Positions 50,784 to 59,458 are shown, numbered from the stretch's first letter. The stretch: DNA of 64,000 bases from Candidatus Bathyarchaeota archaeon (GCA_026014875.1 JAOZHO010000027.1:88106-152105); one strand, 5' to 3'. The notes: a model not told the origin generated them from the letters alone. A program made the numbers and translations.

Positions 50784-51926
50784 ATGAGGATCGCTGTAAT
50801 CGCCGACGACCTTACGGGGGCACTCGACACAGGCGTCCAATTCACTCAATGGGGCTTCACAGCCCAACTGACAGACACTCCAGAACACAGCGTCGCGGAA
50901 GTAACTATCGTCAACACAGACACTCGAAACAAGACCCCTGAGATCGCCTATCACATCGCCTATAATGTAGCTGAGAAACTCGATCAGCACGACATCATTT
51001 ACAAGAAAATCGACAGCACCCTCAGGGGGAACCCCGGACCAGAGCTCCAAGCCATTCTGGACGCTACAGGTGAAACCAACGCAATACTCACACCCGCACA
51101 CCCACCAACTCAGCGAAGAGTCAAAGACGGACATCTCTATATCGCGGATAGACCCATCACGGAGACCGATTATATCCACGAATACCGCAAAAAAACCAGT
51201 TACATTCCCGAAATACTAGACTTGGAACAAATAGTCCATACCCTAAAAACACCTGAAAACATTCCACCAAAAGGCATCGCCATCGTCGACTCTGAGACCG
51301 AGAGAGACCTGCTGCAAATAGCCGCTCAACGCACACGAGTGATGGCAGGATCAGCGGGGCTTGCTAATGCCCTTTGCCAGACCCTTAGAAATCCCCCGCC
51401 GGTCCTAACCATCATCGGAAGCATGCGAACCGAAACTAGAACCCAAGCGGAACAACTCCAAAGAAGGCTGGGCGTCGCAACGATATCCCTGGATACAATC
51501 AAAGCCCTCAACCAAGCCCCCCAACATGAAACGCTCCGTAGAGCAAAAGACGCGCTAAATCATGGACAGGACATTATACTTACGTCAGCTCCCTCCACGG
51601 ATATTATTGAGAAGACTAGACAGGAAGCAGAACGACTAAACATGCCCCCAGAGGAACTCGAAACAATGATCACATCAGCCCTAGCAGAAATGACTGAGGC
51701 CCTATTGGACTACACCCTATCGGGTATAATCATCACAGGTGGGGCAACAGCGCGGGCCATCACTGAAAGACTCGGAATCGAAAACATTCAGATCCTAGAC
51801 GAGGTCCAACCGGGGGTACCCGTGCTAAAACTAGACTGCCTGACAGCTGTGACAAAAGCAGGAGGATTCGGTCAAGCTGACACGCTTATCCAAGCCACAC
51901 AGTATCTTAAGAGGAAACACGGATGA
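50784..51926 (+). CDS. four-carbon acid sugar kinase (DUF1537 family)
   Basis: A 380-residue kinase with the family's N-terminal sugar-acid domain (MRIAVIADDLTGALDTGVQF, KIDSTLRGNPGPEL) and C-terminal nucleotide-binding domain (VMAGSAGLANAL, GIIITGGATARAITERLG, VPVLKLDCLTAVTKAGGFG). In bacteria it phosphorylates D-threonate, D-erythronate or related four-carbon acids at C4. The next gene overlaps it by an ATGA and encodes the matching PdxA2-like dehydrogenase. The coding strand is A/C-rich, unlike left-hand genes, suggesting acquisition. Confidence 0.9.
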   Translation: MRIAVIADDLTGALDTGVQFTQWGFTAQLTDTPEHSVAEVTIVNTDTRNKTPEIAYHIAYNVAEKLDQHDIIYKKIDSTLRGNPGPELQAILDATGETNAILTPAHPPTQRRVKDGHLYIADRPITETDYIHEYRKKTSYIPEILDLEQIVHTLKTPENIPPKGIAIVDSETERDLLQIAAQRTRVMAGSAGLANALCQTLRNPPPVLTIIGSMRTETRTQAEQLQRRLGVATISLDTIKALNQAPQHETLRRAKDALNHGQDIILTSAPSTDIIEKTRQEAERLNMPPEELETMITSALAEMTEALLDYTLSGIIITGGATARAITERLGIENIQILDEVQPGVPVLKLDCLTAVTKAGGFGQADTLIQATQYLKRKHG

Positions 51927-52960
51927 AACCAACGATAGCCATAACCATCGGAGACCCCGCGGGCATAGGGCCTGAGATCACTGCAAAAGCCCTTGCAGAC
52001 CCAGAAACCTACAGGCTCTGCAACCCAGTTGTAGTCGGCGATAGCCACGCCATGCAGATGGGCATAGAAGTAGCCGGAAAGAACCTCAAGATCAACATCA
52101 TAGAAAAACCAATGCAGGCAAAATTCAGTCATGGGACCATCGACCTCATAGACCTGAACAATATTGACCCAACAAAGATCAAGATGGGCGAACCCGCAGC
52201 CATGACCGGAGCAGCCAGCGCCCAGTACGTCATCCACGCAGCAGACCTGGCGCTGAATGGAGCAGTGGACGCCATCGTGACCGCTCCCTTGAACAAAGAA
52301 GCACTGCACATGGGGGGATACCACTACCCGGGACACACCGAGTTACTGGCCGAGAAATCAGGCACCAGTAACTACGCAATGATGCTAGCCACGGGGAATC
52401 TCAGAGTGGTGCACGCCACCACGCACATACCCTTCAGAGAAATCGTGAATCACCTCACCACTGAACGAATATACACCACCATACTGATCGCACAAGACGC
52501 ATGCCTCAGCCTAGGCATCGAAAATCCCCGCATAGCCGTAGCCGGGCTCAACCCCCACAGCGGCGACGGAGGCTTATTCGGAGACGAGGAAGAACGCATT
52601 ATCACGCCGGCCATCGAAAAAGCGAGAAAAGAGGGTTTAGACGTAGAGGGACCAGTTCCACCTGACACGGTATTCGGGAAAGCAGCGGGAGGCCAATACG
52701 ACATCGTAGTTGCCCTGTACCACGACCAAGGGCACATACCGGTCAAGCTCCTCGGCATGAAATTCGATGAAGCGGCCGGTGAATGGACGAGCATCCGTGG
52801 AGTAAACATCACTCTCGGCCTCAAATTCATAAGAACCTCAGTGGATCATGGCACAGCCTATGGCAAAGCGGGTAGGAAAGAGGGTACAGCGAACCCGGAT
52901 AGCCTGAAAGAAGCCATCCAATACGCCGTCCAGATGGCTGAAGCCCAAAAAAAACAATAA
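51923..52960 (+). CDS. pdxA2: PdxA/PdxA2-family 4-phosphate dehydrogenase
   Basis: The 345-residue protein matches the PdxA family: ITIGDPAGIGPEITAKAL at the start, VTAPLNKEALHMGGYHYPGH with metal-site His, CLSLGIENPRIAVAGLNPHS, and YHDQGHIPVKLLGM with the His of the active site, then GTAYGKAGRKEGTANPDSL. With an adjacent DUF1537 kinase, this form usually oxidises D-threonate or D-erythronate 4-phosphate to dihydroxyacetone phosphate and CO2, rather than making vitamin B6. The start overlaps the kinase stop. Confidence 0.88.
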   Translation: MKPTIAITIGDPAGIGPEITAKALADPETYRLCNPVVVGDSHAMQMGIEVAGKNLKINIIEKPMQAKFSHGTIDLIDLNNIDPTKIKMGEPAAMTGAASAQYVIHAADLALNGAVDAIVTAPLNKEALHMGGYHYPGHTELLAEKSGTSNYAMMLATGNLRVVHATTHIPFREIVNHLTTERIYTTILIAQDACLSLGIENPRIAVAGLNPHSGDGGLFGDEEERIITPAIEKARKEGLDVEGPVPPDTVFGKAAGGQYDIVVALYHDQGHIPVKLLGMKFDEAAGEWTSIRGVNITLGLKFIRTSVDHGTAYGKAGRKEGTANPDSLKEAIQYAVQMAEAQKKQ

Positions 52961-52982
52961 GCCCATAGGACTACTTCAAGCC

Positions 52983-54242
52983 ATGAAGCTCCCAAGGATG
53001 GCTAAAGCCAAGCAGATATTTCATCAACCAGAGATCACCGACATCCCCGCCAAGATAAAATATGAATTGGAGAAGAAGGACCTCAAAAATCGGGTGAAGC
53101 AGGAACAGCGAATCGCGGTGACCGCTGGGAGCCGGGGAATAGCAAACATACCCTTGATTCTCAAGACCATCGTAGCCGAGCTCAAGGCGCTTGGGGCCGA
53201 GCCATTCATCCTACCCGCCATGGGGAGCCACGGAGGCGCCACACCCGAAGGACAGATCGAGGTGCTTCGCAGCCTAGGCATCAGTGAGGAATCAGTGGGA
53301 GCCCCCATCGAGGCCAGCATGGAGGTAAAAGTGATCGGGACCCTACCGGATGGAGTAAACATCTACCTCAGTCGCATAGCTCTGGAGGCGGACGGGATAT
53401 TCGTCGTGGGCAGGGTCAAGCCCCACACCGACTTCAAGGGAGAGATCGAGTCGGGCCTGCTGAAGATGCTGGCGATAGGCCTCGGAAACCAGAAGGGAGC
53501 CGAGATGATCCACTGGCACCAGTACGATGGCTACCACCGCATACTCCCGGAGGCCGGGACGCTCATCGCCGAGAAAACCAACATAGTACTGGGCTTAGCG
53601 TTGCTGGAGAACGCCCACCACGAGACGGCGGAGATCCACGCATTGTTCCCGGAGGAGTTCTATGAACGGGAGATGGGGCTGCTGGAGACCGCGAAAGGTC
53701 TGCTCCCCCGGCTGCCCTTCAAAGACTTTGATGTGCTGGTGGTCGAGGAGATCGGGAAAAACATCAGCGGTGTGGGCATGGACACCAATGTCACGGGGAA
53801 ATTCTGGATGCCCGGGGAACACGATCCGAGCGCCCCGGAGATCAAGAAGATAGCTGTCCTCGATCTTTCGGAGGAGACCCATGGAAACGCCATCGGCATC
53901 GGGCTCGCAGACGTGACCACCAGGAGGGCGTACGAGAAGATCGACCACCACCAGACCTATGTGAACTGCCTCACGCAGGGGAGCGGCGAGACGGGAAAAA
54001 TCCCGCCCTACCTGGCGAACGACCGCGACGCCATAGCCACGGCCATCAGGATCAGCGGGCCCATACAACCCGAGGAGTCCCGTGTGATCCGCATCAAGAA
54101 TACTCAGGAACTCGAGACACTGTACATCTCGGAGGCACTCGTGGAAGAGCTGTCGACGAGCCCCGAGCTCCAGAAGCACCTGGCGCTCCTGGAAGAGCCT
54201 AGGGAGATGCAGTTCGACGTGATGGGCTACCTAGCAAGATGA
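52983..54242 (+). CDS. LarA-like (DUF2088) nickel-dependent racemase-family protein
   Basis: A 419-residue protein whose N-terminal domain fits LarA_N/DUF2088: IAVTAGSRGIANIPLILKTI, then GAEPFILPAMGSHGGATPEG, and the His-rich GRVKPHTDFKGEIESGLLKM and IHWHQYDGYHRILPEAG. Such proteins bind a nickel-pincer cofactor (or relatives) and epimerise alpha-hydroxy acids. Its start is 22 bp after the PdxA2-like gene, so it probably belongs to the same operon. Epimerisation of the C2 hydroxyl of a four-carbon sugar acid is an appealing role. No LarB/C/E genes are in the window, so cofactor supply is unproven. Confidence 0.8.
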   Translation: MKLPRMAKAKQIFHQPEITDIPAKIKYELEKKDLKNRVKQEQRIAVTAGSRGIANIPLILKTIVAELKALGAEPFILPAMGSHGGATPEGQIEVLRSLGISEESVGAPIEASMEVKVIGTLPDGVNIYLSRIALEADGIFVVGRVKPHTDFKGEIESGLLKMLAIGLGNQKGAEMIHWHQYDGYHRILPEAGTLIAEKTNIVLGLALLENAHHETAEIHALFPEEFYEREMGLLETAKGLLPRLPFKDFDVLVVEEIGKNISGVGMDTNVTGKFWMPGEHDPSAPEIKKIAVLDLSEETHGNAIGIGLADVTTRRAYEKIDHHQTYVNCLTQGSGETGKIPPYLANDRDAIATAIRISGPIQPEESRVIRIKNTQELETLYISEALVEELSTSPELQKHLALLEEPREMQFDVMGYLAR

Positions 54243-54831
54243 AAGGGAGACTGGCCGACAACAAGGCGCGTGCTTGGGCCTCTTCCGGAGCAGCCCCCGG
54301 CCCGTCTCGGTGAGCTCGTATCGGGATCCGAATCTCCTGGGGATGCGGGATTCGGTTACGTGTTTTCCCGGGGTTGATGGGTTTGTGGGAGAATGCTCCC
54401 GGTTCGGCTGAAGAGGTGGGGGTTTCTTCTAGCGTGGCGGGAGCGTTCTCTGGTGGGTTGTTGGGTATTTATTTTTTTCAGTTGTTATGCAATTTTATGT
54501 CAGTTTCATCGATTTTTTCCATGAAAATAGCGGAGGCAGGGGGCGTGGATTATGAGAGGAACGGGCTCACGGCGACCCTCCGCTCAGTAAGTCGATATGT
54601 GCCTCAGGCGTTCGTGGCCCGTCAGGCTCGATGGCAGGAGTCGCCTCAGGTCCGCGGAGTCCCGGATCCTGGCCAGGGTGACGTCACCAAATATCTCCAT
54701 AGGGGTTCCCGTTTGGGGGGGTTTGGCGGCTGGTAGCGTTGGATGGGGGGGTTTATCTCTGTCGCGGGGGTGGGGTGGGCAATCGCAAGGTATTTTATTA
54801 AGGTTCCCGTCTCTATGGAGCGTGTTTACAC
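54243..54831. other. 590-bp spacer with a possible winged-helix remnant
   Basis: On the minus strand near 54250-54370 one frame reads KHVTESRIPRRFGSRYELTE and TGRGLLRKRP, like the wing and closing helix of a small HTH regulator, but without the remainder. The plus-strand ORF 54374-54736 is low-complexity and has no plausible domain. A TATA-like TATTTTATT lies about 40 bp before the cold-shock gene. Nothing else is supported. Confidence 0.35.
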
Positions 54832-55449
54832 ATGAACGGTAAGATTGTCAAGTATTTCTCGCGCAGAGGATTTGGATTCATAACTCCAGTGGATAGTCAG
54901 GAAGAGATCTTTTTCCATGTCTCGAGTTACCCGGAGCAGATGGAGCCCGAGATCGGGAAGGATGTGGAATTCGAGTTAATCGAGACTCCCAAGGGGAAGG
55001 AAGCCAAGAATGTCAAGGTTCTGGCCGATGCGTCGGAGGAGGAGGACGTTGAGGCTGAGAGCCCAGAGGAAGATGAGGCTCCCGAGGAGGAGGACGTTGA
55101 GGCTGAGAGCCCAGAGGAAGACGAGGCTCCCGAGGAGGAGGACGTTGAGGCTGAGAGCCCAGAGGAAGACGAGGCTCCCGAGGAGGAGGACGTTGAGGCT
55201 GAGAGCCCTGAGGAAGATGAGGCTCCCGAGGAGGAGGCCCCTGAAGAGGAGGTTTCCGAGGCTTCGGGTCTGGGGGTCGGGGATATCAAGGGCGTGGGCA
55301 AGGCGACCGAGGAGAAGCTGGTGGGTGCCGGGTTCGAGACCGTGGAGTCCATAGCCGCCGTTGATGGGGATGCTTTGTCCGAGAAGGCGGGTGTCTCCGC
55401 GAAGGTTGCGGCCAAGATCGTCGCTGCGGCCAAAGAGCTTCTCGAGTAG
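54832..55449 (+). CDS. cold-shock domain, acidic repeat and helix-hairpin-helix fusion protein
   Basis: Residues 1-65 are a cold-shock domain with both RNA-binding motifs, RRGFGFITP and EEIFFHVSSY. Residues 68-132 consist of four copies of the 16-residue unit EEEDVEAESPEEDEAP. Residues about 145-205 are a helix-hairpin-helix/DUF4332-like domain (VGDIKGVGKATEEKLVGAGF) of the kind that binds DNA or caps DNA-repair proteins. The 205-residue chain therefore joins two nucleic-acid-binding folds by a flexible, highly negative linker. A probable role is RNA/DNA chaperoning under stress, inferred only from the domains. Confidence 0.85.
   Translation: MNGKIVKYFSRRGFGFITPVDSQEEIFFHVSSYPEQMEPEIGKDVEFELIETPKGKEAKNVKVLADASEEEDVEAESPEEDEAPEEEDVEAESPEEDEAPEEEDVEAESPEEDEAPEEEDVEAESPEEDEAPEEEAPEEEVSEASGLGVGDIKGVGKATEEKLVGAGFETVESIAAVDGDALSEKAGVSAKVAAKIVAAAKELLE
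55036..55227 (+). repeat. four tandem 48-bp units encoding an acidic linker
   Basis: Each unit encodes EEEDVEAESPEEDEAP. The copies differ only by occasional synonymous changes, such as GAT/GAC and CCA/CCT, which indicates recent expansion or slippage. The copy number may vary between strains. Confidence 0.9.
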
Positions 55450-55492
55450 TTTCAAGGACTGACTGTGCGCGCGGGGCGCGCGGGTTATTTTT

Positions 55493-56002
55493 CTAGTATT
55501 TTAGTTCCAGGTCGAAGAGTTTGAGTCCTTTTTTCCATTGGCGGTCGGTCAGGTCGATGAAGAGTTCTATGTGGCCGACGTTGGTGAAGCCCTGCTGGGT
55601 GAAGAAGCTGAGGGCTTCCGCGTTGCGGGCCACGGGTCGTACGCTGAGGGTTTTGATGCCTCTGTTCTTGGCTTCGGCGATGACTGTCTCCATGAGGGTT
55701 TTGCCGATGCCTCTTCGTCTGTGGGGTTGGCTGACGATGGCGGGTTCCACTTCGGCTTCTGTGCCTGTTCCCAGGAGGCCGGTGAGGGCGATGACTGTGT
55801 CTTGGTGGGTTGCCACCCATAGGTTGTCTGGTCCGACTTTGGCGAGGTGTTTGTCGAAGTGTTTTCCGGGGTCTGGTCCGCCTATGTCTGGGCTCTGGTA
55901 GATGTTGCGGGGGTGTTGTGTGAGTTCTGCCCAGAGGGTTCTGCATGTGTGGAGGTCTTGGGGCTGGTATTTGCGGATGGTGGGGGTCATGTGTGTTTTC
56001 AT
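55493..56002 (-). CDS. GNAT-family N-acetyltransferase
   Basis: The 169-residue protein has the acetyl-CoA-binding R/Q-x2-G-x-G/A motif in VSQPHRRRGIGKTLMETVIA, an N-terminal 'IRKYQPQDLHTCRTLW' strand-helix and a closing FFTQQGFTNVG. It transfers an acetyl group to an unknown amine or protein. The start overlaps the upstream HTH gene's stop region by 4 bp, so the pair is coupled. The coding strand is A/C-rich. Confidence 0.85.
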   Translation of the reverse strand: MKTHMTPTIRKYQPQDLHTCRTLWAELTQHPRNIYQSPDIGGPDPGKHFDKHLAKVGPDNLWVATHQDTVIALTGLLGTGTEAEVEPAIVSQPHRRRGIGKTLMETVIAEAKNRGIKTLSVRPVARNAEALSFFTQQGFTNVGHIELFIDLTDRQWKKGLKLFDLELKY

Positions 56003-56316
56003 GGGGTTGGGGGTTTATAGTTTAGGGGGGGTGGCTGGGTTTTGAGGTTGATTTTGACGTTCATGCCTTTCTTGAATGTGACTGTGAGTGTGTCGAATGC
56101 GGGTTTGATCATGAGGATGGCTCCGTATCGTTGTTCTGTTACGAGTCCTTTGCGGGTGAGTTTTTTGACGTGGTTGTCTACGCTGGTGTAGTTTAGCCCG
56201 GTTTTTCTTGAGATGTGGCTGATGTTTATGGGGCCGTGGTGGGTGATTGTGGTGAGTGTGCGGAGTATTCCGATGGAGCCGAGGTCCTCGATGTGGATGG
56301 ACTGGGGTTGGAGCAT
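55999..56316 (-). CDS. winged-helix regulator, small
   Basis: A 105-residue protein with a single winged helix: LRTLTTITHHGPINISHISR, then the recognition helix GLNYTSVDNHVKKLTRKGLV and a wing TEQRYGAILMI. The tail is strand and proline-rich. It overlaps the GNAT gene by 4 bp and probably controls that operon. The 228-bp upstream spacer contains a plausible AT-poor promoter only. Confidence 0.75.
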   Translation of the reverse strand: MLQPQSIHIEDLGSIGILRTLTTITHHGPINISHISRKTGLNYTSVDNHVKKLTRKGLVTEQRYGAILMIKPAFDTLTVTFKKGMNVKINLKTQPPPLNYKPPTP

Positions 56317-56544
56317 CGGTGGTTCTGGGTCTGTTTTGCACTTAAGGGGAACGGGTCCCGGGGAGGGGGGGAGAGGGCGGTGAAAATGTCCACGAGTTCG
56401 TCTAGGCGGAGCTGGATGGCGACGCGGGATTTCTTTCGCCGGTGTTTCATGGTTTGGGTGTTTTGTGGTGGTGGGATAAGGTGGAGGCAGGTTTGGAGGG
56501 GGGGGATGGGTGATTGTGATGTCGTGTGTGTTTCATCGTGGGCG

Positions 56545-57126
56545 TTATGTGTAGTCTTTCCACTGGTTTTTCAGGATGGGCCATTTTAGGACTGCTTGGT
56601 GTATGATGTCTGCTTCGATTATGGCGTCTTGGATTGCCCTGTGGGTTTGTTGGAATATTTTGTCGGGGTTAAAGTATTTGTGGGCCTCTTGGACGCTGGG
56701 CCATTTGTGTCCTTGTCCGGAGGGGTGATGGATTTCTAGGAAGTGTTTCAGCGTGGTTTTGGGGTCCCAGAATATTGAGGGTATTTTCAGTCCTCGTGAT
56801 TCCAGGATTGCGAGGTCGAAGTCGTGGTTCCATGAGGTTACGGGTTTGGAGTCGTCCAGCAGTTCTTGGATGGGGTCTTTCAGGTCGTGGAAGTGCGGGG
56901 AGTCTGTGACCTCGTCGAGGGTCAGTGATGTGTGTTTGAAGACCCAGGAGGAGGGGTGGGCGCCGGGTTTTTCTTGGCATATCTGGTCGTAGATGACCCT
57001 GCTTTCTCCCGTCTCCAGGTCGAGATTCACTATGCCGATCTCGCAGATTTGACAGTTGTCTGTATCATAGTTATTCAGTGTAGGCTCGATTACCCCGGTT
57101 TCTATGTCCACTACTATAATTTCCAT
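56545..57126 (-). CDS. DnaQ-like DEDDh 3'-5' exonuclease
   Basis: The 193-residue protein has ExoI MEIIVVDIETGVIEP (Asp-x-Glu), ExoII SWNHDFDLAILES (Asp) and ExoIII HRAIQDAIIEADI (His-x4-Asp), the full DEDDh set. Such enzymes remove nucleotides from 3' ends of DNA or RNA. No polymerase or helicase domain is fused. It is divergent from the PD-(D/E)XK-like gene 95 bp away, and may belong to an accessory nuclease group. Confidence 0.85.
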   Translation of the reverse strand: MEIIVVDIETGVIEPTLNNYDTDNCQICEIGIVNLDLETGESRVIYDQICQEKPGAHPSSWVFKHTSLTLDEVTDSPHFHDLKDPIQELLDDSKPVTSWNHDFDLAILESRGLKIPSIFWDPKTTLKHFLEIHHPSGQGHKWPSVQEAHKYFNPDKIFQQTHRAIQDAIIEADIIHQAVLKWPILKNQWKDYT

Positions 57127-57220
57127 TGTAAACAGTAAGTATTATCCAATTTTATATGTCCTCGTGTATGCGTGCGCAACGATGAGAAGATTCTAAAGGT
57201 AAGAATCGGAATATCAAATT

Positions 57221-57607
57221 ATGGCATACTCCGAAAATATGACTGGCCCAGAGAGAGAAGTTGGTGAGTTCCTCTCCTCACTTGGTGTCTGGTGGAAGTA
57301 TGAGCATCCCCTATTTGTCTATGATGATAATGAAAGGCCACGTATCTGGGCTCCGGACTTTTTCCTACCAAAATTAGGGATATATATTGAGGTTTGTGGA
57401 ACATATCGGACTGATTACGATTACCGTGAGAGAATCTATGACAAGAATGTCAGCAAGATTATCTTTGTTCATTACTATAAAGAGGAGGAAAAATGGCGCA
57501 CTTTTCTCGTTCAGAGGCTTCTGGATATCCAGTTAAAGAGACTACAAGACACAAAATATGTGATTGACTTAGCAGTACAAATGGGGATTAAGGTTCAAAT
57601 CGTATGA
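57221..57607 (+). CDS. PD-(D/E)XK-like endonuclease-fold protein (DUF559/Vsr-like)
   Basis: A 128-residue AT-rich ORF. After the opening helix TGPEREVGEFLSSLGVWWKY the core reads IWAPDFFLPKLGIYIEVCGT, which fits PD...(D/E)xG/K of the restriction-like fold with the last Lys replaced by Cys/Gly, as seen in some DUF559/Vsr relatives. A KIIFVHYYKEEEKW segment could be the next strand. It is probably a DNA-cleaving or DNA-binding protein. The small downstream genes are on the other strand. Confidence 0.65.
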   Translation: MAYSENMTGPEREVGEFLSSLGVWWKYEHPLFVYDDNERPRIWAPDFFLPKLGIYIEVCGTYRTDYDYRERIYDKNVSKIIFVHYYKEEEKWRTFLVQRLLDIQLKRLQDTKYVIDLAVQMGIKVQIV

Positions 57608-57608
57608 T

Positions 57609-57797
57609 TTACCAGTGTGTGAGAGCGCGCACTTCTGTCCACTTTCCCTCCATATCCACTGCAAAAAGTATTAATTTGGAATAACCAACGTCAAGAGTCT
57701 CTGAACAGATACTATGATAGTACTCTGCGTTGAAATGCACTGAAGACGATTCAACAAAAAAGGCATAATGTAAAAAGCAGTGGGAAGTGAAGGTCAC
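57609..57797 (-). CDS. 62-residue ORF coupled to an upstream small gene
   Basis: Starts with a GTG that overlaps the stop of the preceding gene (GTGA). The sequence includes SSVHFNAEYYHSICSETLDV and YSKLILFAVDMEGKWTEV. It is protein-like, but short, and no family is recognised. The overlap with the upstream ORF supports that both are translated. It ends 2 bp from the convergent PD-(D/E)XK-like gene. Confidence 0.4.
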   Translation of the reverse strand: MTFTSHCFLHYAFFVESSSVHFNAEYYHSICSETLDVGYSKLILFAVDMEGKWTEVRALTHW

Positions 57798-57973
57798 AAA
57801 TTTCGTAGCTTGTCAGAAAGCACCCGATCCACAGCCTCGGCCACATGGCTACGTAAACCCCAATCAGACGATAGCGTTTGTCCAATCAAAGAAGCGAATG
57901 CGCTACTTAACTCAGGGTCATCACTGAACATATCGAGGAGCTCTCGAGCGCGCTTATTCTTACTTTTTGGCAT
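57794..57973 (-). CDS. 59-residue helical protein
   Basis: Below the ORF-track cutoff. From ATG it reads MPKSKNKRARELLDMFSDDP, ELSSAFASLIGQTLSSDWGL and RSHVAEAVDRVLSDKLRNL. It is a basic N-terminus followed by two amphipathic helices. Its stop overlaps the next GTG, and its start lies 14 bp after the stop of the membrane-protein gene, suggesting one transcript of three genes. Unknown function; antitoxin-like or a phage-type small regulator are possibilities. Confidence 0.5.
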   Translation of the reverse strand: MPKSKNKRARELLDMFSDDPELSSAFASLIGQTLSSDWGLRSHVAEAVDRVLSDKLRNL

Positions 57974-57987
57974 TTCTATCCCCTTTC

Positions 57988-58548
57988 CTATGATAATTCT
58001 GCAATTAGCTCTTCCAACGCAGTTTCAAGTTCTTCCACAACGTCTTTCTGAAAATGCGTTCCATTAATCACTCTTCTTCGAGTTCTATTAAAGAAGTCAA
58101 TGTTTCGATATACTTTTTGTAGTTTGGATAATTGTACAGTTATGAAAGTTTTAGCTAAGGACTCAACTGTTACATCGTCGTAATAGGGCGTATCAAAAGG
58201 GATTTCTCCCTGAATTACCTCATTATTTACGTAATAGAAGTCATTATTTACTGCGCCCTGTTTTCTTATTTTTTCGATTATTTGTGCTATAATCTCAAGT
58301 TCAGCCTTAAGCGCAGATTTTATATTCGTTTTTATCGTTCGTTCTTCATTCCAATCTCTAATAAAGAACATGAGAATTGGTGTTGATGCTCCAAGAAATG
58401 AACCAAGTAATGTGGCTTGGACATTATTTAGAGAAAAACTGATGACATTGAACATAACGCTTTCTTGGAATAAGATGGTTAAAAAATACCCAATTAAAAA
58501 GCCTATACTAAAATGACCAACTTTATTTAGATTATCGTTATAGTTCAT
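57988..58548 (-). CDS. membrane protein with two N-terminal helices and cytoplasmic domain
   Basis: A 186-residue AT-rich gene. Hydrophobic helices lie at residues about 12-30 (FSIGFLIGYFLTILFQES) and 42-63 (VQATLLGSFLGASTPILMFF). The remaining 120 residues are soluble and helical (ALKAELEIIAQIIEKIRKQG, EELETALEELIAEL). The composition is far from the GC-rich core genes. Possible roles include a membrane effector or sensor of a small acquired locus; no named family. Confidence 0.6.
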   Translation of the reverse strand: MNYNDNLNKVGHFSIGFLIGYFLTILFQESVMFNVISFSLNNVQATLLGSFLGASTPILMFFIRDWNEERTIKTNIKSALKAELEIIAQIIEKIRKQGAVNNDFYYVNNEVIQGEIPFDTPYYDDVTVESLAKTFITVQLSKLQKVYRNIDFFNRTRRRVINGTHFQKDVVEELETALEELIAELS

Positions 58549-58768
58549 TTAATTTAAAGTGTAATTATATTCTTAAATAATATTCCGAAATAAAAGAAGG
58601 GAGTTTATCGTTTTCTCCACGCGCAAGAAATGGAAAGAAATTTAATTTCTCGATTGGTAGTTGACCATTCAAGATTTTCCTAAGGAGAAGGCGCGAGCGG
58701 TTGAAGTTTGAACCAAAACACTCACATCTCCACTAACATTATCAACCACCTATCCCAACCACACCAAT

Positions 58769-59458
58769 ATGATCACCGTACTGATGGACTACGACGGGAC
58801 TCTCCACGACCACGACGCCGTCATCACCCGGAGCATCGACGGCATCCTCGGCCAACCCGGCACCCAGCTCTACCATACTTGGAGGTACCGCATCCACAGA
58901 GACATAATCCACACCCGGCACCTAGACCGCCACGACGACATGCTGTTCCACGCCCAGCTCCTGTTCCAGCACCTGGGCAAACCATACCACCACCCCACAG
59001 CCCAAACCCTCGTCCAAAAATTCCACGAAGCAGACCAGACCGCCAAAGACACCCCCATCTACTTCCCAGACGCCATACCCACCCTCGACACCCTCAAAGA
59101 CCACGGCATCACCCTCTGCCTCAGCACAGGCAGAAACGCCGAAGAGAAAGCAGAGACCCTCCACAAACACACCGGCACACGCCACTTCACCTACATATTC
59201 AGCGAACCCGCCCTAGGATGCCTCAAAACAGAACCCGAATACTACGCCCAAGCCCTGAGCCTCGCAGGCGCAGACCCCCGCACCACATTCAGCGTCGGGG
59301 ACACCCCCCTCAGCGACATCCGCCCCGCCAACCTCACAGGCATCACCACCATCTGGCTCAACAGAGTCAACGAACCCACACCCACAGGCGACTCCACGCC
59401 CCACCACACAGCCACAACCCTCACCCAAGCCACGGAGATCATCCTGAAACACACATAG
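58769..59458 (+). CDS. HAD-superfamily phosphatase
   Basis: A 229-residue HAD hydrolase with the nucleophile motif MDYDGTLHD near the start (DxDGT), motif II CLSTGRNAEEKAET, a Lys motif region CLKTEPEYYAQALSLAG, and motif IV SVGDTPLSDIRPANLTG. The cap region (residues 20-90) is helical, as in C1-cap phosphoglycolate phosphatase-like enzymes. The coding strand is A/C-rich. The substrate is unknown. Confidence 0.88.
   Translation: MITVLMDYDGTLHDHDAVITRSIDGILGQPGTQLYHTWRYRIHRDIIHTRHLDRHDDMLFHAQLLFQHLGKPYHHPTAQTLVQKFHEADQTAKDTPIYFPDAIPTLDTLKDHGITLCLSTGRNAEEKAETLHKHTGTRHFTYIFSEPALGCLKTEPEYYAQALSLAGADPRTTFSVGDTPLSDIRPANLTGITTIWLNRVNEPTPTGDSTPHHTATTLTQATEIILKHT

Noticed and set aside
54374-54736. 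120-residue ORF before the cold-shock gene
   Set aside because: Low-complexity, no ribosome-binding site, and no recognisable pattern.
55036-55227. The 48-bp repeats as a CRISPR-like or integration array
   Set aside because: Units are directly adjacent, without spacers, and remain in frame within a coding gene.
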